This document shows, in pieces, positions 8,982 through 20,179 of a stretch of DNA of 64,000 bases. Numbering within the stretch: position 1 is the stretch's first letter; the number at the start of each line of letters is the position of its first letter. The position numbers were made by a program, and so were the translations under genes. This stretch comes from Ferribacterium limneticum (lineage in GTDB: Bacteria; Pseudomonadota; Gammaproteobacteria; Burkholderiales; Rhodocyclaceae): the NCBI RefSeq assembly GCF_020510585.1, contig NZ_CP075190.1, forward strand, positions 3,656,001 to 3,720,000, read 5' to 3'. The notes beneath the pieces were generated by a model, which made no database searches, was not told the DNA's origin, and worked only from the letters and a program-made list of their open reading frames with translations.

Positions 8982-10036
8982 TTCGCGCTCTCTGCACAAA
9001 TAGTCGCCACTTCTTCGGTGGCATCGGGCTTGGCCAGGCTGCGGGCCTTTTCAGCCATTTCCAGCAGTTGACCGCGGGAATAGTTGCGGATCAGCGCAAT
9101 CGACTCCGGCGTCAGTTCGGTTTGCGGCAGCAGGAAGGCGCCGCCGACATTGACCAGAAACTTGGCGTTGCCGGTCTGGTGGTCATCGACCGCATGCGGG
9201 AAGGGCACGAGGATGCTGGCTACGCCGGTGGCCGCCAGTTCGGCCACGGTCAGCGCACCGGCCCGGCAGATGACCAGATCGGCCCATTCGTAGGCGCCGG
9301 CCATGTCTTCGATGAATGAAACGCAATGGGCCTGGACGCCGACCGCGGCGTAATTGGCCTTGAGCGCCTCGATATGTTTTTCGCCAGCCTGATGGACGAT
9401 CTGCGGCTGCTCGGATTCGGCCAGCAGGGCCATGCCCTTGGGCACCATCTCGTTCAGTGCCTGGGCGCCGAGGCTGCCGCCGATGACCAGCACGCGCAAG
9501 GCGCCGGCGTGTTCGGCAAAGCGCTCGGCTGGCGGGGCGATTTTGGCGATTTCCGGACGCACTGGATTGCCGGCCCAGATGCCCTTGTTCAGCACATCCG
9601 GGAAGCCGGTCACGACGCGGTCGGCAACGCCAGCCAGGACGCGATTGGCCAGGCCGGCCACCGAATTTTGCTCATGGACAACCAGCGGCTTGCCGAGCAG
9701 CACTGCCATCATGCCGCCCGGGAAGGTGATGTAGCCACCCATGCCGAGCACAACATCGGGCTGCACCTGACGAATGGCCTTTTGCGCCTGCCAGAAGCCT
9801 TTAAGCAGATTGACCGGCAGCAGCAGCTTGCGCAGGAGGCCCTTGCCGCGCAGGGCGGCGAATTTCAGATTGACCATCTCGAAGCCATGCTGCGGCACCA
9901 GACGGGCTTCCATCCCATCCGGATTGCCGAGCCAGACGACGCGCCAACCGGCATCGCGCATCGAGTGAGCGACAGCCAGGGCCGGGAAGATGTGGCCGCC
10001 GGTCCCGCCGGCCATGATCATGATCGTCTTGCTCAT
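8978..10036 (-). CDS. murG: Lipid II synthase, GlcNAc transferase MurG
   Basis: GT28 enzyme that adds GlcNAc to lipid I on the inner membrane face. The 352-residue protein starts [26 protein letters not shown], with the glycine-rich loops GGTGGH and [34 protein letters not shown] and the UDP-sugar motif [22 protein letters not shown] 10034-10036 overlaps the ftsW stop by four bases. The longer frame to 10072 is read inside ftsW and is not used. Confidence 0.97.
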   Translation of the reverse strand: MSKTIMIMAGGTGGHIFPALAVAHSMRDAGWRVVWLGNPDGMEARLVPQHGFEMVNLKFAALRGKGLLRKLLLPVNLLKGFWQAQKAIRQVQPDVVLGMGGYITFPGGMMAVLLGKPLVVHEQNSVAGLANRVLAGVADRVVTGFPDVLNKGIWAGNPVRPEIAKIAPPAERFAEHAGALRVLVIGGSLGAQALNEMVPKGMALLAESEQPQIVHQAGEKHIEALKANYAAVGVQAHCVSFIEDMAGAYEWADLVICRAGALTVAELAATGVASILVPFPHAVDDHQTGNAKFLVNVGGAFLLPQTELTPESIALIRNYSRGQLLEMAEKARSLAKPDATEEVATICAESAK

Positions 10037-11196
10037 AGCTTGCCTCCGCGCATCAATTGGCGATTTTCCCAATCAACCCGCAAGAGAATGGCCAAGGCCA
10101 CACAGTTGGCCAACACGCCCGAGCCGCCGAAGCTCATGAGCGGCAGGGTCAGGCCCTTGGTCGGCAGCAGGCCCATGTTGACGCCCATGTTGATGAAGGA
10201 CTGGACGCCGAACCAGATGCCCATGCCCATGGCGACGAGCGCCGGATAGAGACGGTCGAGCTGGACGCACTGGCGGCCAATGGCGAAAGCGCGCTGAACG
10301 AGCAACGCGAACAGCGCGATGATCGCGACGACGCCGAAGAAGCCCAGCTCTTCGGCAATCACGGCGAGCAGGAAGTCGGTATGCGCTTCCGGCAGGTAGA
10401 ACAGTTTTTCGACGCTGGCGCCGAGGCCGACGCCGAACAGTTCGCCGCGACCGAAGGCGATCAGCGAATGCGACAACTGGTAGCCGCGACCGTAGGCATC
10501 GGCCCACGGGTCCATGAAGCCGAACACCCGGTCACGCCGGTAAGGCGAGACGATGATCATGATCGCGAAGGCAATGAGCAGACCGACGATGAGCAGCGCG
10601 AACAGCCGTGCCTTGAGGCCGCCGAGGAAGAGGATGCCCATGGCGATGGAGATGATGACGACCAGAGCACCAAAGTCCGGCTCCTTGAGCAGCAGCATGC
10701 CGACCACGGCCATGGCACCGAACATCGGCAGGAAGGCCTGCTTGAGGTCGTGCATGACGTTAATCTTGCGCACCGTGTAGTCGGCGGCGTAGAGCACGGC
10801 AAACAGCTTCATGAGTTCGGACGGCTGCAGGTTGGCAAAGCCGAGCGACAACCAGCGGCGGGCGCCATTGACATCGCGGCCGATGCCGGGGATCAGCACC
10901 AGCGCCAGCAGGGCGACGCCGATCATGAACAGGTAAGGCGCGTTCTTCTGCCACAGCGACAGCGGCACCTGAAAAGTGACTGCGGCGGCAACCAGCCCGA
11001 TGCACAGGAAGACACCGTGGCGAACCAGGTAATAAGCCGGCTGATGCCCGGTGAAACGGCCGCCTTCGGCGATGGCGATGGAGGCCGAATAGACCATGAC
11101 CAGCCCGGAGAAGAGCAGGATCAACACGCTCCACAGCAGCGCGTAGTCGATCTCGGCGACTTGCCGGCGCGGCGAATCGAGGGCGCCGATCATCAT
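10033..11196 (-). CDS. ftsW: Septal peptidoglycan glycosyltransferase FtsW
   Basis: SEDS-family polytopic glycosyltransferase partner of FtsI. The 387-residue protein has about ten hydrophobic segments. Motifs include SMVMVYSAS-like [36 protein letters not shown] (SEDS signature), [18 protein letters not shown] and the last-helix [18 protein letters not shown] 11194-11196 overlaps the murD stop (ATGA); the open frame upstream to 11295 lies in murD. No divergence from the family is visible. Confidence 0.96.
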   Translation of the reverse strand: MMIGALDSPRRQVAEIDYALLWSVLILLFSGLVMVYSASIAIAEGGRFTGHQPAYYLVRHGVFLCIGLVAAAVTFQVPLSLWQKNAPYLFMIGVALLALVLIPGIGRDVNGARRWLSLGFANLQPSELMKLFAVLYAADYTVRKINVMHDLKQAFLPMFGAMAVVGMLLLKEPDFGALVVIISIAMGILFLGGLKARLFALLIVGLLIAFAIMIIVSPYRRDRVFGFMDPWADAYGRGYQLSHSLIAFGRGELFGVGLGASVEKLFYLPEAHTDFLLAVIAEELGFFGVVAIIALFALLVQRAFAIGRQCVQLDRLYPALVAMGMGIWFGVQSFINMGVNMGLLPTKGLTLPLMSFGGSGVLANCVALAILLRVDWENRQLMRGGKL

Positions 11197-12545
11197 GATT
11201 GCAGCCCCTTCACGGCGTCGATGAAGGCCTGGGCGCGGTGAGCGTAATTCTTGTACATGTCGAGGCTGGCGCAGGCCGGTGAAAGCAGCACGCAATCGCC
11301 GGTTTGAGCGTGGCCGGCCAGCCAGCGGACAGCGGCTTCCATGTCGCCCAGAATGCGCGTCGGCACGCCACTGCCTTCGAGAGCCATGCCGATGGCGGCG
11401 GCGTCGCGGCCGATCAGCGCCACGGCGCGGCCGTGCTTTTCGAGGGCAGGCTTGAGCGGCGAGAAATCCTGGCCCTTGCCGTCGCCGCCGAGGACGATGG
11501 CGACCTTGCGGCCCATGCCTTCGATTGCGGCCAGCGTGGCGCCAACGTTGGTGCCCTTGGAATCATCAACGTAAAGCACGCCGTCGATTTCGGCGACGGT
11601 TTCGACGCGGTGCGGCAGACCGGCGAAGGACTTGAGCGGCTCAATCAGGCCAGCTGGCGCAACGCCGACGGCCTCGCACAGGGCCAGCGCGGCCATGGCG
11701 TTGGCGGCGTTGTGCAGACCGGACAGCTTGAGGTCGGCCAGCGCGACGAGCTTTTCCTTGCCGCGATGGATTGCCCCATCGGCAAAACCATAATCGACAC
11801 TGCGCGGCGCGACATTCAGGCCGAAAGTCACCATCGTCCGACCGCAACGGCCGTTGGCCATCGACCAGTCGTCGTCACGGTTCAACACCATGACGCCCTT
11901 GCCCTGGAAGACACGCGACTTGGCAGCGGCGTAATTGGCCAGACTACCTTCGTAGCGGTCGAGGTGATCTTCCGAGACGTTGAGGACGGTGGCGGCTGCG
12001 GCATGAAGGTGATGCGTCGTTTCGAGCTGGAAGCTGGACAGCTCGACCACCCAGACTTGCGGCAATTTGCCGGCATCCTGCGCATCCATCAAGGCATCAA
12101 GCGCCGACGGCGAGATGTTGCCGCAGGCAATGGCCGGTACGCCGGCGCCGTTGAGCAGATGGGTGGTCAGCGCCGTGGTGGTGGTCTTGCCGTTGCTGCC
12201 GGTAATGGCGATGATCTTCGAGCCCGGCACCTGCTCGCGCACGCCGGCCGCGAACAATTCGATTTCTGACACTATTTTGCCGTTGACCGCAGCAATCACC
12301 GGCGTGGCCTTGGCAACACCCGGCGACAGAGCCACCAGATCGGCGCTGGCAAACGGGGCTTCAACGAACGGCCCGGCAATCAGTTCGGCCCCCGGCGCAA
12401 CACGTTGCAGGGCATCGACGTTCGGCGGGTTGTCGCGCGAATCGGCGACGCGGACAAGCGCGCCCTGGCGATGCAGCCATTTGGCCATCGCCAGTCCGGA
12501 CTCACCGAGCCCGACAACCAGAACGCGTTTGCCCTTGAGTTCCAT
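11193..12545 (-). CDS. murD: UDP-N-acetylmuramoyl-L-alanine--D-glutamate ligase
   Basis: Mur ligase adding D-Glu in the cytoplasm. The 450-residue protein shows N-domain [18 protein letters not shown]-loop [22 protein letters not shown], the C-domain [17 protein letters not shown] segment, and the final [22 protein letters not shown]. Start ATG shares one base with the mraY stop (TGATG). Normal length. Confidence 0.97.
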   Translation of the reverse strand: MELKGKRVLVVGLGESGLAMAKWLHRQGALVRVADSRDNPPNVDALQRVAPGAELIAGPFVEAPFASADLVALSPGVAKATPVIAAVNGKIVSEIELFAAGVREQVPGSKIIAITGSNGKTTTTALTTHLLNGAGVPAIACGNISPSALDALMDAQDAGKLPQVWVVELSSFQLETTHHLHAAAATVLNVSEDHLDRYEGSLANYAAAKSRVFQGKGVMVLNRDDDWSMANGRCGRTMVTFGLNVAPRSVDYGFADGAIHRGKEKLVALADLKLSGLHNAANAMAALALCEAVGVAPAGLIEPLKSFAGLPHRVETVAEIDGVLYVDDSKGTNVGATLAAIEGMGRKVAIVLGGDGKGQDFSPLKPALEKHGRAVALIGRDAAAIGMALEGSGVPTRILGDMEAAVRWLAGHAQTGDCVLLSPACASLDMYKNYAHRAQAFIDAVKGLQS

Positions 12546-13648
12546 CAGCGCAACTTCAAGGAAGACAGCCCGACCAGCACGAGCATGATGGTGATGATCC
12601 AGAAGCGGACGACGACCTGCGTCTCCTTCCAGCCCGATTGCTCAAAGTGGTGATGCAGCGGCGCCATGCGCAGGATGCGGCGGCCCTCGCCGAACTTCTT
12701 CTTGGTGTATTTGAAGTAGCTGACCTGCAGCATGACCGACAAGGTTTCAACGACGAAGACGCCGCCCATGATGAGCAGCACGATTTCCTGACGCAGGATG
12801 ACGGCGACCGTGCCGAGTGCGGCGCCGAGCGACAGCGCGCCGACATCGCCCATAAAGACTTCGGCCGGATAGGCGTTGAACCACAGGAAGCCAAGCCCGG
12901 CCCCGGCAATCGCGCCAAGCAGGATGCACAACTCGCCCGCCCCCGGCACATAGGGAATGAGCAGATACTTGGAGAGCCCGGCGTGGCCGGTGACGTAAGC
13001 GAAAATGGCGAAGGCGCCGGCGATCATGACGGTCGGCATGATCGCCAGGCCGTCGAGACCGTCGGTCAGATTGACCGCATTGCTGGTACCGACGATGACG
13101 AAGTAGGTCAGAGTGATGAAGCCGACGATACCGAGCGGGTAGGCGATGGTCTTGAAGAAGGGAACGATCAGTTCGGTCTGTGCACCGGACGTGGCTGAGA
13201 AAGCCAGGAAGAGCGCTGAGCCGAGACCGAGCAACGATTGCCAGAAATACTTCCAGCCAGCCGACAGGCCTTTCGGGTCGCGATAAACCACTTTTTTCCA
13301 GTCGTCGTACCAACCGACGATGCCAAAACCGAGGGTGACGATGAGCACCGTCCACACGTATTTATTGGTCAGGTCTCCCCAGAGCAAGGTCGTGATGCCG
13401 ATCGAAATCAGGATCAGCACGCCGCCCATGGTCGGCGTCCCCGATTTGACGAGGTGGGTTTGCGGCCCGTCGTTGCGCACCGCCTGACCGATCTTCTTGG
13501 CGGCCAGCCAGCGGATGACGCCGGGGCCGGCGGCAAACGAGATGAGCAGCGCGGTCAGCGTCGCCAGCACGGTACGCAGCGTGATGTAGTTGAAGACGTT
13601 GAAAAAGCGAACGTCCTGGGCGAGCCATTGGGCGAGTGCCAGCAGCAT
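12545..13648 (-). CDS. mraY: Phospho-MurNAc-pentapeptide transferase
   Basis: Polytopic enzyme that makes lipid I from UDP-MurNAc-pentapeptide and undecaprenyl phosphate. The 367-residue protein has about ten membrane segments and the catalytic landmarks [10 protein letters not shown], the Asp-containing [22 protein letters not shown], and [23 protein letters not shown] near the end. Start and stop share one base with murF and murD respectively. Confidence 0.97.
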   Translation of the reverse strand: MLLALAQWLAQDVRFFNVFNYITLRTVLATLTALLISFAAGPGVIRWLAAKKIGQAVRNDGPQTHLVKSGTPTMGGVLILISIGITTLLWGDLTNKYVWTVLIVTLGFGIVGWYDDWKKVVYRDPKGLSAGWKYFWQSLLGLGSALFLAFSATSGAQTELIVPFFKTIAYPLGIVGFITLTYFVIVGTSNAVNLTDGLDGLAIMPTVMIAGAFAIFAYVTGHAGLSKYLLIPYVPGAGELCILLGAIAGAGLGFLWFNAYPAEVFMGDVGALSLGAALGTVAVILRQEIVLLIMGGVFVVETLSVMLQVSYFKYTKKKFGEGRRILRMAPLHHHFEQSGWKETQVVVRFWIITIMLVLVGLSSLKLR

Positions 13649-15018
13649 CAGTGATTCTCCTCGGCGGCGGCCGGCGCGGCGAGCGCATCGACCACGCGTT
13701 CCATTTTCATAAAGCGCGAGCCCTTGACCAGCACCGTGGTTTCCGGGCCCAGTTCCTTGTCGACCGCAGCAATCAGCTTTTCGATATTGCAGAAATGCCG
13801 AGCGCCTTCGCCGAAGTTGTGGACGGCCAGTTGCGCCGCGTCGCCGAGCGCGAACAGGCGGTCGATGCCCTGGCTCTTGGCGTAACCGCCGATTTCGTCG
13901 TGATACTGGCCGCTGGCCTCGCCGATTTCGCCCATGTCGCCGAGCACGAAGAGCTTGCGGCCGATGGTCGCGGCAAGAACGTCGATACCGGCGCGGACCG
14001 AGTCCGGATTGGCGTTGTAGGTATCGTCAAGAATTTCGGCGCCCTTGTTGCCGGCCCGCCGTTGCAGACGACCCTTGACGCCGCTAAAGGCCTCCAGCCC
14101 TGCCGCCACGGCGGCCATCGGCACACCGGCAGCCAGACAGGCAGCGGCGGCGGCAACCGCGTTGCGGGCGTTGTGACGGCCAGGAATATGCAGCGTGATC
14201 GCTGCTTCGCCCTCGGCTGCTGTCAGTTCGATGGCGATTTCGAGGCCGTGCTGACGGACAGCAGCGTGCACATCGGCGGCGTGATCGATACCGAAAGTAC
14301 GCACGGTATGCTGACCAGCCATGCCGCGCCAGACATCGGCGTAGGCATCGTCGGCGTTGATCACGGCAACGCCATTCGGCCGCAGACCGCCAAAGATGCT
14401 GCCCTTTTCGCGGGCCACTTCGTCCATGTCGCCCATGCCTTCAAGGTGGGCGCGCTGGGCGTTGGTCACCAGTGCGACTGTCGGCGCGCCGATCGGCGCC
14501 AGGTAGGCGATCTCACCGGGGTGGTTCATGCCCATCTCGATGACGGCGGCGCGGTGCGAGAGGCGCAGGCCAAGCAAGGTCAGCGGCAGGCCGATGTCGT
14601 TATTGAAATTGCCGCGGGTGGACAGCACGGCGGCACCGAATTGGGCCTTGAGAATGGCGGCGACCATTTCCTTGGTCGTCGTCTTGCCGTTGGAGCCGGT
14701 CACGGCGATCACCGGCAGCGTGAACTGGGCGCGCCAGGCGGCGGCGAAGCGGCCGAGGGCGAGACGGGTGTCATCGACGACGACGGCGGAAACGCCAGCC
14801 GGCACCTTGCTTTCATTGGAGACGAGCAGGGCCACGGCACCGGAGGCGACCGCCTGATCGAGAAAATCATGCGCGTCGAAACGTTCGCCGCTCAGGGCGA
14901 TGAATAGCTGGCCTTCGGCGACGGTACGGGTATCAGTCGATACGCCGGTCACGTCGACGTCGGGCCCGATCAGACGGCCATTGGTCGCCGTGGCGACTTG
15001 TGAGAGCAGCCACTTCAT
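13648..15018 (-). CDS. murF: UDP-MurNAc-tripeptide--D-Ala-D-Ala ligase
   Basis: Last cytoplasmic Mur ligase, attaching D-Ala-D-Ala. The 456-residue protein contains [16 protein letters not shown]-loop [17 protein letters not shown], the [13 protein letters not shown] motif, [11 protein letters not shown] and C-domain [16 protein letters not shown] and LGDMGEIG. It overlaps murE by four bases. Confidence 0.97.
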   Translation of the reverse strand: MKWLLSQVATATNGRLIGPDVDVTGVSTDTRTVAEGQLFIALSGERFDAHDFLDQAVASGAVALLVSNESKVPAGVSAVVVDDTRLALGRFAAAWRAQFTLPVIAVTGSNGKTTTKEMVAAILKAQFGAAVLSTRGNFNNDIGLPLTLLGLRLSHRAAVIEMGMNHPGEIAYLAPIGAPTVALVTNAQRAHLEGMGDMDEVAREKGSIFGGLRPNGVAVINADDAYADVWRGMAGQHTVRTFGIDHAADVHAAVRQHGLEIAIELTAAEGEAAITLHIPGRHNARNAVAAAAACLAAGVPMAAVAAGLEAFSGVKGRLQRRAGNKGAEILDDTYNANPDSVRAGIDVLAATIGRKLFVLGDMGEIGEASGQYHDEIGGYAKSQGIDRLFALGDAAQLAVHNFGEGARHFCNIEKLIAAVDKELGPETTVLVKGSRFMKMERVVDALAAPAAAEENH

Positions 15019-16502
15019 TGCGCTACCTCCTTCGATTGGGGACGGCGCAAGGCCAGCGCCGCGCTGGCCTGCTCGATGTCGGAAAAGGGATGGAGGACGC
15101 CGGAAACTTCCTGATAGGTTTCATGGCCCTTGCCGGCGAGCAGAACCACGTCGCTGGCCTCGGCCTCGAGGATGGCGCGCCGGATGGCGACGGCGCGGTC
15201 GGCCTCAACTTCGGCCTGCTGCATGCCGGCGACGATGGCCTCAATGATGGCCAGCGGTTGTTCGTTGCGCGGGTTGTCGCTGGTGACCAGCACGCGGTCG
15301 GCCAGACGCTCGGCCACTTCGCCCATCAACGGACGCTTGCCCGGATCGCGGTTGCCGCCGCAACCGAAGACGACGGACAACTTGCCGCCGCGCGAAACGG
15401 CCACCGGACGCAGCGCAACGAGCGCATTTTCCAGAGCATCCGGCGTATGCGAATAATCGATGACGACCAGCGGTTCGCCATTGCCGCCGACACGTTCCAT
15501 GCGGCCCGGCGGCGGCGTCAGTTCGGACAGACGACGTGCCACTTCAGAAGCCTGGACCCCGGCGTCATGTAGGACGGCGGCGATGGCCAGCAAGTTGGAG
15601 ATGTTGTAGCGACCGACCAGAACGGTTTCGACGGTCGCCCGGCCATTCGGCAGGACCAGGCTGAAGCGCTGGCCGAACGGGGTATCGACCAGGTTTTCGG
15701 CACGCACCAGCGCCGGGTAATCGCGCCGCTGCTCGCCGATGGCGTAGCCGAGGATGCGCATGGCCGTCGTTTCGCGCGACAGCAGGCGACCGAATTCGTC
15801 GTCCAGATTGACGATTGCCGTGCGCAGGCGCGGCCAGAGAAAGAGCTTTTTCTTGGCCTCGGCGTAGGCATCCATCGTGCCGTGGTAATCGAGGTGATCG
15901 CGCGTCATGTTGGTGAACACGGCGACATCGACGCGGGCGCCATTCATCCGGCCCTCTTCGATGCCGATCGAACTGGCCTCGAGCGCGCAGGCCACTGCAC
16001 CATCGGCCCGGAAGCTGGCCAGATAGCGCATCAGGGTTGTCGCTTCGGGCGTCGTGAAACCAGTTTCGGTCAGCGCCTCGGGGAAGCCGGCGCCAAGCGT
16101 GCCGATGATGGCGCAGGGCTTCGGGTAGGCACGGGCCAAACACTGGCTGATCGTCGTCTTGCCATTGGTGCCGGTGATGGCAATCAGCGACAACCCTTCG
16201 CTCGGGTGACCATAGACGGCATGGGCGAGCGGGCCGGCCAGCGGACGCAGGGCGTCGACGGGGAGGTTTGCCACGGTCAACGGGAAATTTTGGCCAAAAT
16301 TGAAATCACCGCCCGGCTGCCAGAACACGGCGACGGCACCGCGGGCCAGCGCGTCGGCGATGTAGCGGCGGCCATCGGACAAATCCCCCGGATAAGCCAG
16401 GAAGAGATCGCCCGGCTGAACCTGACGGCTGTCGTCGGCAACGCCGGTCGGCGTGACGCCCATGGCTTCGAGGCGGTCGAGTAGTTCGCGCGGGGTGCTC
16501 AC
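15015..16502 (-). CDS. murE: UDP-MurNAc-L-Ala-D-Glu--2,6-diaminopimelate ligase
   Basis: Mur ligase adding the third stem residue. The 495-residue protein has P-loop TGTNGKTTISQCLA, the NMTRDHLDYHG segment, DYSHTPDALENAL, and TSDNPRNEQP; the DNPR motif indicates meso-diaminopimelate specificity. Start is GTG (16500-16502) overlapping the ftsI stop. The N-domain stretch around residues 65-77 (GGDFNFGQNFPLTVA) is encoded by a copy of the dispersed repeat (16271-16308), which may be an insertion into a surface loop; the frame is intact. Confidence 0.96.
   Translation of the reverse strand: MSTPRELLDRLEAMGVTPTGVADDSRQVQPGDLFLAYPGDLSDGRRYIADALARGAVAVFWQPGGDFNFGQNFPLTVANLPVDALRPLAGPLAHAVYGHPSEGLSLIAITGTNGKTTISQCLARAYPKPCAIIGTLGAGFPEALTETGFTTPEATTLMRYLASFRADGAVACALEASSIGIEEGRMNGARVDVAVFTNMTRDHLDYHGTMDAYAEAKKKLFLWPRLRTAIVNLDDEFGRLLSRETTAMRILGYAIGEQRRDYPALVRAENLVDTPFGQRFSLVLPNGRATVETVLVGRYNISNLLAIAAVLHDAGVQASEVARRLSELTPPPGRMERVGGNGEPLVVIDYSHTPDALENALVALRPVAVSRGGKLSVVFGCGGNRDPGKRPLMGEVAERLADRVLVTSDNPRNEQPLAIIEAIVAGMQQAEVEADRAVAIRRAILEAEASDVVLLAGKGHETYQEVSGVLHPFSDIEQASAALALRRPQSKEVAQ
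16271..16308 (-). repeat. Dispersed CGGTTGACCG-type repeat, copy 2, inside murE
   Basis: On the minus strand this reads GATTTCAATTTTGGCC, an A/T-rich stretch, then CCCGTTGACCGTGG. It aligns along its length with the intergenic copies at 37258 and 39686, with one base missing from the CCGGTTGACC core. It is in frame within murE and encodes DFNFGQNFPLTV. Confidence 0.7.
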
Positions 16503-18247
16503 AATTTGCCCTTTCCACTCGAAGCATCGGCCACCTGGATCGGCGCGTCGGGCGGCACACCAAGGGTGCGCAGCGCCCCACCAACGATCTGCGAGAACGC
16601 AGGGCCGGCCACGTCACCACCGTAGTGGGCGCCGCCGGTCGGCTCGTCGATCATCACGGCAACGACCAGACGCGGATCGCTGATCGGCGCGATGCCGACG
16701 AAAGAAGCGACGTATTTGCGGGCATAAACCCCGCCCTCGATCTTGTACGCCGTCCCCGTCTTGCCGCCAACGCGATAGCCGGCAACGCGCGCCTTGGGCG
16801 CCGTACCTTCCGGCTGGACGGCCATTTCGAGCATGACCCGCAATTCGCGCATGGTCTGCGGCGAAAAGACGCGAACGCCATGCGGCGGCGCGTCGTCGAT
16901 CTTGGTCAGCGACAGCGGCATGAGCTCGCCGTCATGGGCAAAAACCGTGTAGGCCCGGGCCAGCTGAACCAGGCTGACGGCAATGCCGTGGCCGTAGGAC
17001 ATCGTCGCCTGCTCGATCGGCCGCCAGTTCTTCCACGGCCGCAGGCGGCCATTGACCTCGCCCGGGAAGCCGAGGTTCGGCATCTGGCCGAAACCGACGC
17101 TGTCGAACATCTCCCACATCTCTTTCGGCGGAAAACCCAGTGCAATCTTGGCCGTACCGACGTTGGAGGATTTCTGGATGACCTCCGCCACGCTCAGTGC
17201 TCCATGCGGATGGGCATCGGAAATGGTCGCGCTGCCAATCGTCATCCGACCCGGCGCGCAATTGATGATGGTGTCGAAGCGAACCTTGCCCTTTTCGAGT
17301 GCCAGCGCCGCCGTAAACGGCTTCATCACCGACCCCGGCTCGAAAGTGTCGGTAATCGCGCGATTGCGCAATTGCGCCCCGGACAGGCGCTCGCGGTTGT
17401 TCGGGTTGTAAGTCGGCCAGTTGGCCAGCGCCAGAATTTCGCCGGTGCGCGAATCGATGACGATGGCGCCGCCAGCCTTGGCATTGTTGGCCTCGACCGC
17501 CGCCTTGAGCTGGCTGAAGGCGAGGTACTGAATCTTGGAATCGAGCGCCAGGCGGACATCCTTGCCATCCTGCGGCGGCTTGGTCGCGCCGACGTCCTCG
17601 ACGATATTGCCGCGCCGGTCACGAATAACGGTGCGGCTGCCCGGACGGCCGAGCAGACTGTTCTGGAAAGCCAGCTCGACGCCCTCCAGCCCCTTGTCAT
17701 CCACGCCGGTAAAGCCGACGATGTGGGCCGTCATGTCGCCGGTCGGGTAAAAGCGGCGATATTCCTTTTCCTGATGTACCCCGGGAAATTTCAGTGCGCC
17801 GATACGATCAGCCGTCTCCGGCGACACCTGACGCTTGACGAAGGTGAAGGTTTTTTCGGAAGCGATCTTGCCATCCAGCTCGCGTACATTCATGTCGAGC
17901 ATGCCGGCCAGCTGGCGCTTCTGCTCGCCATTCATCGTCCGCGCATCGCCTGGAATGGCCCAGATCGTCTTCATCGGCGTCGACACGGCCAGCATGTCGC
18001 CGTTGCGGTCGACGATCTTGCCGCGCGAGGCAGAAATCTCGATGTCGCGCAGATAGCGCGAATCGCCCTTTTGCTGCAGGAAGTCGTTATTGATGACCTG
18101 CAAATAGAAGCCGCGCGCCACGAGCGCCAGAAACGCGGCCATGAGCAGCAACCCAACGGTGCGCGAACGCCAGCCCTGCAAGGCCAGTTGCAGCACCGGG
18201 CTCTCGGTAAAACGGTGACCACGTTGCGGGCGACGGCGTACAACCAT
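16499..18247 (-). CDS. ftsI: Septal transpeptidase FtsI (PBP3)
   Basis: Class B penicillin-binding protein cross-linking septal peptidoglycan. The 582-residue protein has a membrane anchor at about residues 30-50, a pedestal domain starting RDIEISASRGKIVDRNG, and a transpeptidase domain with SVMK (in EPGSVMKPF), SSN (QKSSNVGTAK) and KTGT (VGGKTGTAYK). Start ATG overlaps the ftsL stop by one base. Confidence 0.97.
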   Translation of the reverse strand: MVVRRRPQRGHRFTESPVLQLALQGWRSRTVGLLLMAAFLALVARGFYLQVINNDFLQQKGDSRYLRDIEISASRGKIVDRNGDMLAVSTPMKTIWAIPGDARTMNGEQKRQLAGMLDMNVRELDGKIASEKTFTFVKRQVSPETADRIGALKFPGVHQEKEYRRFYPTGDMTAHIVGFTGVDDKGLEGVELAFQNSLLGRPGSRTVIRDRRGNIVEDVGATKPPQDGKDVRLALDSKIQYLAFSQLKAAVEANNAKAGGAIVIDSRTGEILALANWPTYNPNNRERLSGAQLRNRAITDTFEPGSVMKPFTAALALEKGKVRFDTIINCAPGRMTIGSATISDAHPHGALSVAEVIQKSSNVGTAKIALGFPPKEMWEMFDSVGFGQMPNLGFPGEVNGRLRPWKNWRPIEQATMSYGHGIAVSLVQLARAYTVFAHDGELMPLSLTKIDDAPPHGVRVFSPQTMRELRVMLEMAVQPEGTAPKARVAGYRVGGKTGTAYKIEGGVYARKYVASFVGIAPISDPRLVVAVMIDEPTGGAHYGGDVAGPAFSQIVGGALRTLGVPPDAPIQVADASSGKGKL

Positions 18248-18504
18248 CAGTGCGCCCCCTTGGCTACGGCGGAATTCGGCGTCACCATATGCAGGCGCTC
18301 GCGAGCGATCTTTTCGATCCGCGGGTGATTGGCCCAGGTCGACATCTCGAGCTGCAACTGGCCATATTCGACATCAAGCTGACGCGCCCGCTCCTGCTCC
18401 GTCTCGAGCGCCTGAAACAGCTTGCGCGCCCGATGCTGGGAAGTCACCACACCCAGGGCGCAAAAGACGACGATCATGAGAAGGATCACATTGAAACGCA
18501 GCAT
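18247..18504 (-). CDS. ftsL: Cell division protein FtsL
   Basis: An 85-residue bitopic protein with an N-terminal membrane helix (about residues 4-22) followed by a leucine-zipper-like coiled coil (RKLFQALETEQERARQLDVEYGQLQLE) and the short HPRIEKIARERLHM motif typical of FtsL. Sequence identity in this family is always low; identification rests on size, topology and position between rsmH and ftsI. Partner of FtsB and FtsQ. Confidence 0.92.
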   Translation of the reverse strand: MLRFNVILLMIVVFCALGVVTSQHRARKLFQALETEQERARQLDVEYGQLQLEMSTWANHPRIEKIARERLHMVTPNSAVAKGAH

Positions 18505-19430
18505 TACAGTTTCTCGGCCACGCGCATCACGGCACTGCGTGCCCGCGGATTGGCATTGATTTCCGCCACGGATGGCCTGATGGGCTTGCCGACCAGGCGC
18601 AGCTTCGGCTTCGGCAACTGGTCAGCACGCAAGGGCAAACCCTTGGGCAGATCATCGGCCACCGATTCGTTGCGCATGAAGTTCTTGACGATGCGATCTT
18701 CGAGCGAGTGAAAACAGATCACCACCAGTCGGCCACCCGGCTTCAGCAAGCCGAGCGCCTGCGGCAGTGCTATCTCCAACTGGCGGAGTTCTTGATTGAT
18801 ATGAATCCGTAGAGCTTGAAAGCTGCGCGTCGCCGGGTCCTGCCCTGGCTCACGGGTGCGCACGGTCTCGCGTACGAGGGCCGCAAACTGACCTGTTGTG
18901 ACAATAGGTTGTTCGATCCGAGCAGCCACAACCTTCTTTGCAATCTGGAAAGCAAACCGTTCTTCGCCATAATTTCTAATGACCTCCGTGATGTCTCTTA
19001 TCTCGGCCCGCGCCAGCCACTCGGCCGCCGTCTCGCCCTGCGTCGTATCCATACGCATGTCGAGCGGCGCGTCGTAGCGAAAGCTGAAGCCGCGCTCCCC
19101 GTCGTCGATTTGCGGCGACGACACCCCTACATCAAACAAAACCCCATCAACATCACCCACGCCAGCCTCGTCCGCCGCCTCGGCCAGTTCGCCAAAAGCG
19201 CGGTGCACGAGCAAAAACCGGGAATCAGCGATAGCCGCGCCCGCCGCAATCGCCTGCGGGTCTCGGTCGACCGCGACCAGGCGGCCTTTTTCACTCAGTT
19301 CGGAAAGAATTCGGCGGCTATGGCCACCGCGCCCGAAGGTGGCGTCAACGTAGATGCCATCGGCCTTGATCGCCAGCGCATCCACCGCCTCCTCGAGCAG
19401 TACCGTCACATGGGCGGCACCGCGGGTCAC
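18504..19430 (-). CDS. rsmH: 16S rRNA (cytosine1402-N4)-methyltransferase
   Basis: Methylates N4 of C1402 in the ribosomal P site. The 308-residue protein has the N-terminal [16 protein letters not shown]-binding [42 protein letters not shown] and the late [14 protein letters not shown] and RAxSAxLRxAEK-like end ([15 protein letters not shown]). Start is a GTG at 19428-19430 overlapping the mraZ stop. Confidence 0.97.
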   Translation of the reverse strand: MTRGAAHVTVLLEEAVDALAIKADGIYVDATFGRGGHSRRILSELSEKGRLVAVDRDPQAIAAGAAIADSRFLLVHRAFGELAEAADEAGVGDVDGVLFDVGVSSPQIDDGERGFSFRYDAPLDMRMDTTQGETAAEWLARAEIRDITEVIRNYGEERFAFQIAKKVVAARIEQPIVTTGQFAALVRETVRTREPGQDPATRSFQALRIHINQELRQLEIALPQALGLLKPGGRLVVICFHSLEDRIVKNFMRNESVADDLPKGLPLRADQLPKPKLRLVGKPIRPSVAEINANPRARSAVMRVAEKL

Positions 19431-19873
19431 AGGACAAGATCCCCGAAGCCCGGCGGCAAGTCGCCGGACAGCGCCTCCGCGGCCAGGTCATTCTGCTGCT
19501 TCCAGCCGGCCTCGCTCCATATCTCGAAGTGCGTTCCCATGCCGACCAGATAAACGGTCTTCTCGAACTTGGCGTACTCGCGCAACTCCGGCGCAACCAG
19601 GATGCGGCCGGCGGAATCGAGCTCCTCGGTACGGGCATTACCCACCAGCACGCGCTTGATCGAGGCCGAACGCGGATCAAGGCTCGAGGCCTTGAGAATC
19701 TGCTCACGGATCGGCTGCCAGGCCGGCGACGGATAAAGCAGCAGGCAGCGATGCGGATGCGCCGTCAGGACCAGCGCGCCCTCACTGGCGGCGAGCAGGG
19801 ACTCACGGTGCCTTGCCGGTATGGCAAGCCGTCCCTTCGCATCCAGATTTAGTGCCGCCGCGCCTTCGAACAT
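19427..19873 (-). CDS. mraZ: Transcriptional regulator MraZ
   Basis: A 148-residue protein with two tandem AbrB/SpoVT-like DNA-binding halves: [22 protein letters not shown] near the N-terminus and the second [17 protein letters not shown]. It binds repeats in its own promoter and represses the dcw cluster. Here it is the first gene of that cluster, with GCGAGAG as ribosome-binding site before ATG 19871-19873. A matching set of MraZ boxes lies immediately upstream. Confidence 0.96.
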   Translation of the reverse strand: MFEGAAALNLDAKGRLAIPARHRESLLAASEGALVLTAHPHRCLLLYPSPAWQPIREQILKASSLDPRSASIKRVLVGNARTEELDSAGRILVAPELREYAKFEKTVYLVGMGTHFEIWSEAGWKQQNDLAAEALSGDLPPGFGDLVL

Positions 19874-19893
19874 CTCTCGCCTCGCCCCCGTTT

Positions 19894-19946
19894 ACCCACT
19901 TTTCAACACGTTTTCCCACTTTAGAACAACAACACTGCTCAGTCAA
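19894..19946 (-). promoter_or_regulatory. dcw cluster promoter with MraZ boxes
   Basis: On the minus strand: -35 TTGACT (19946-19941), a 17-bp spacer, -10 TAAAGT (19923-19918). Overlapping and following the -10 are three 5-mers at exact 10-bp spacing: TGGGA (19918-19914), a degenerate TGTTG (19908-19904) and TGGGT (19898-19894). TGGGN repeats at 10-bp spacing are the known MraZ operator. MraZ bound here would block the polymerase. Confidence 0.8.
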
Positions 19947-20179
19947 GCGAGAAATTGGGATTTTTTCTTACGCAACAAGGACTTACGGAAGTTTGCTTAG
20001 ACGATTTTTGAGAAAAATTACCCTTAAAAATCAATGCAAGAACATTGACACTTAAAGTGACTTATCAGGAGTTGAGGCAAATCAAAAACATTCCCGGGCA
20101 ACGCATGCCGACGTGGTAAAAAGTGGAATGTTCAAGGTGGACGAGCCACCGATCCGGCTGTCAGCCGGCCGCTGTTGAA
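19947..20179. other. Intergenic region upstream of mraZ
   Basis: A/T-rich DNA between the mraZ promoter and the end of the diguanylate cyclase gene. No convincing gene is seen; a plus-strand open frame here is short and has A/T-rich, non-protein-like content. A small GC-rich hairpin near 20152-20172 (GGCTGTCAGCC region) may end the minus-strand transcript of the diguanylate cyclase. Confidence 0.4.

Noticed and set aside
10057..11241. Plus-strand open frame (394 codons) opposite ftsW
   Set aside because: His/Asp/Gln-rich translation typical of antisense shadows of membrane proteins; ftsW is certain.
12271..12295. TTTTGCCGTTGACCGC in murD resembling the repeat core
   Set aside because: Match is only partial and the flanks do not align; it is ordinary murD coding sequence.
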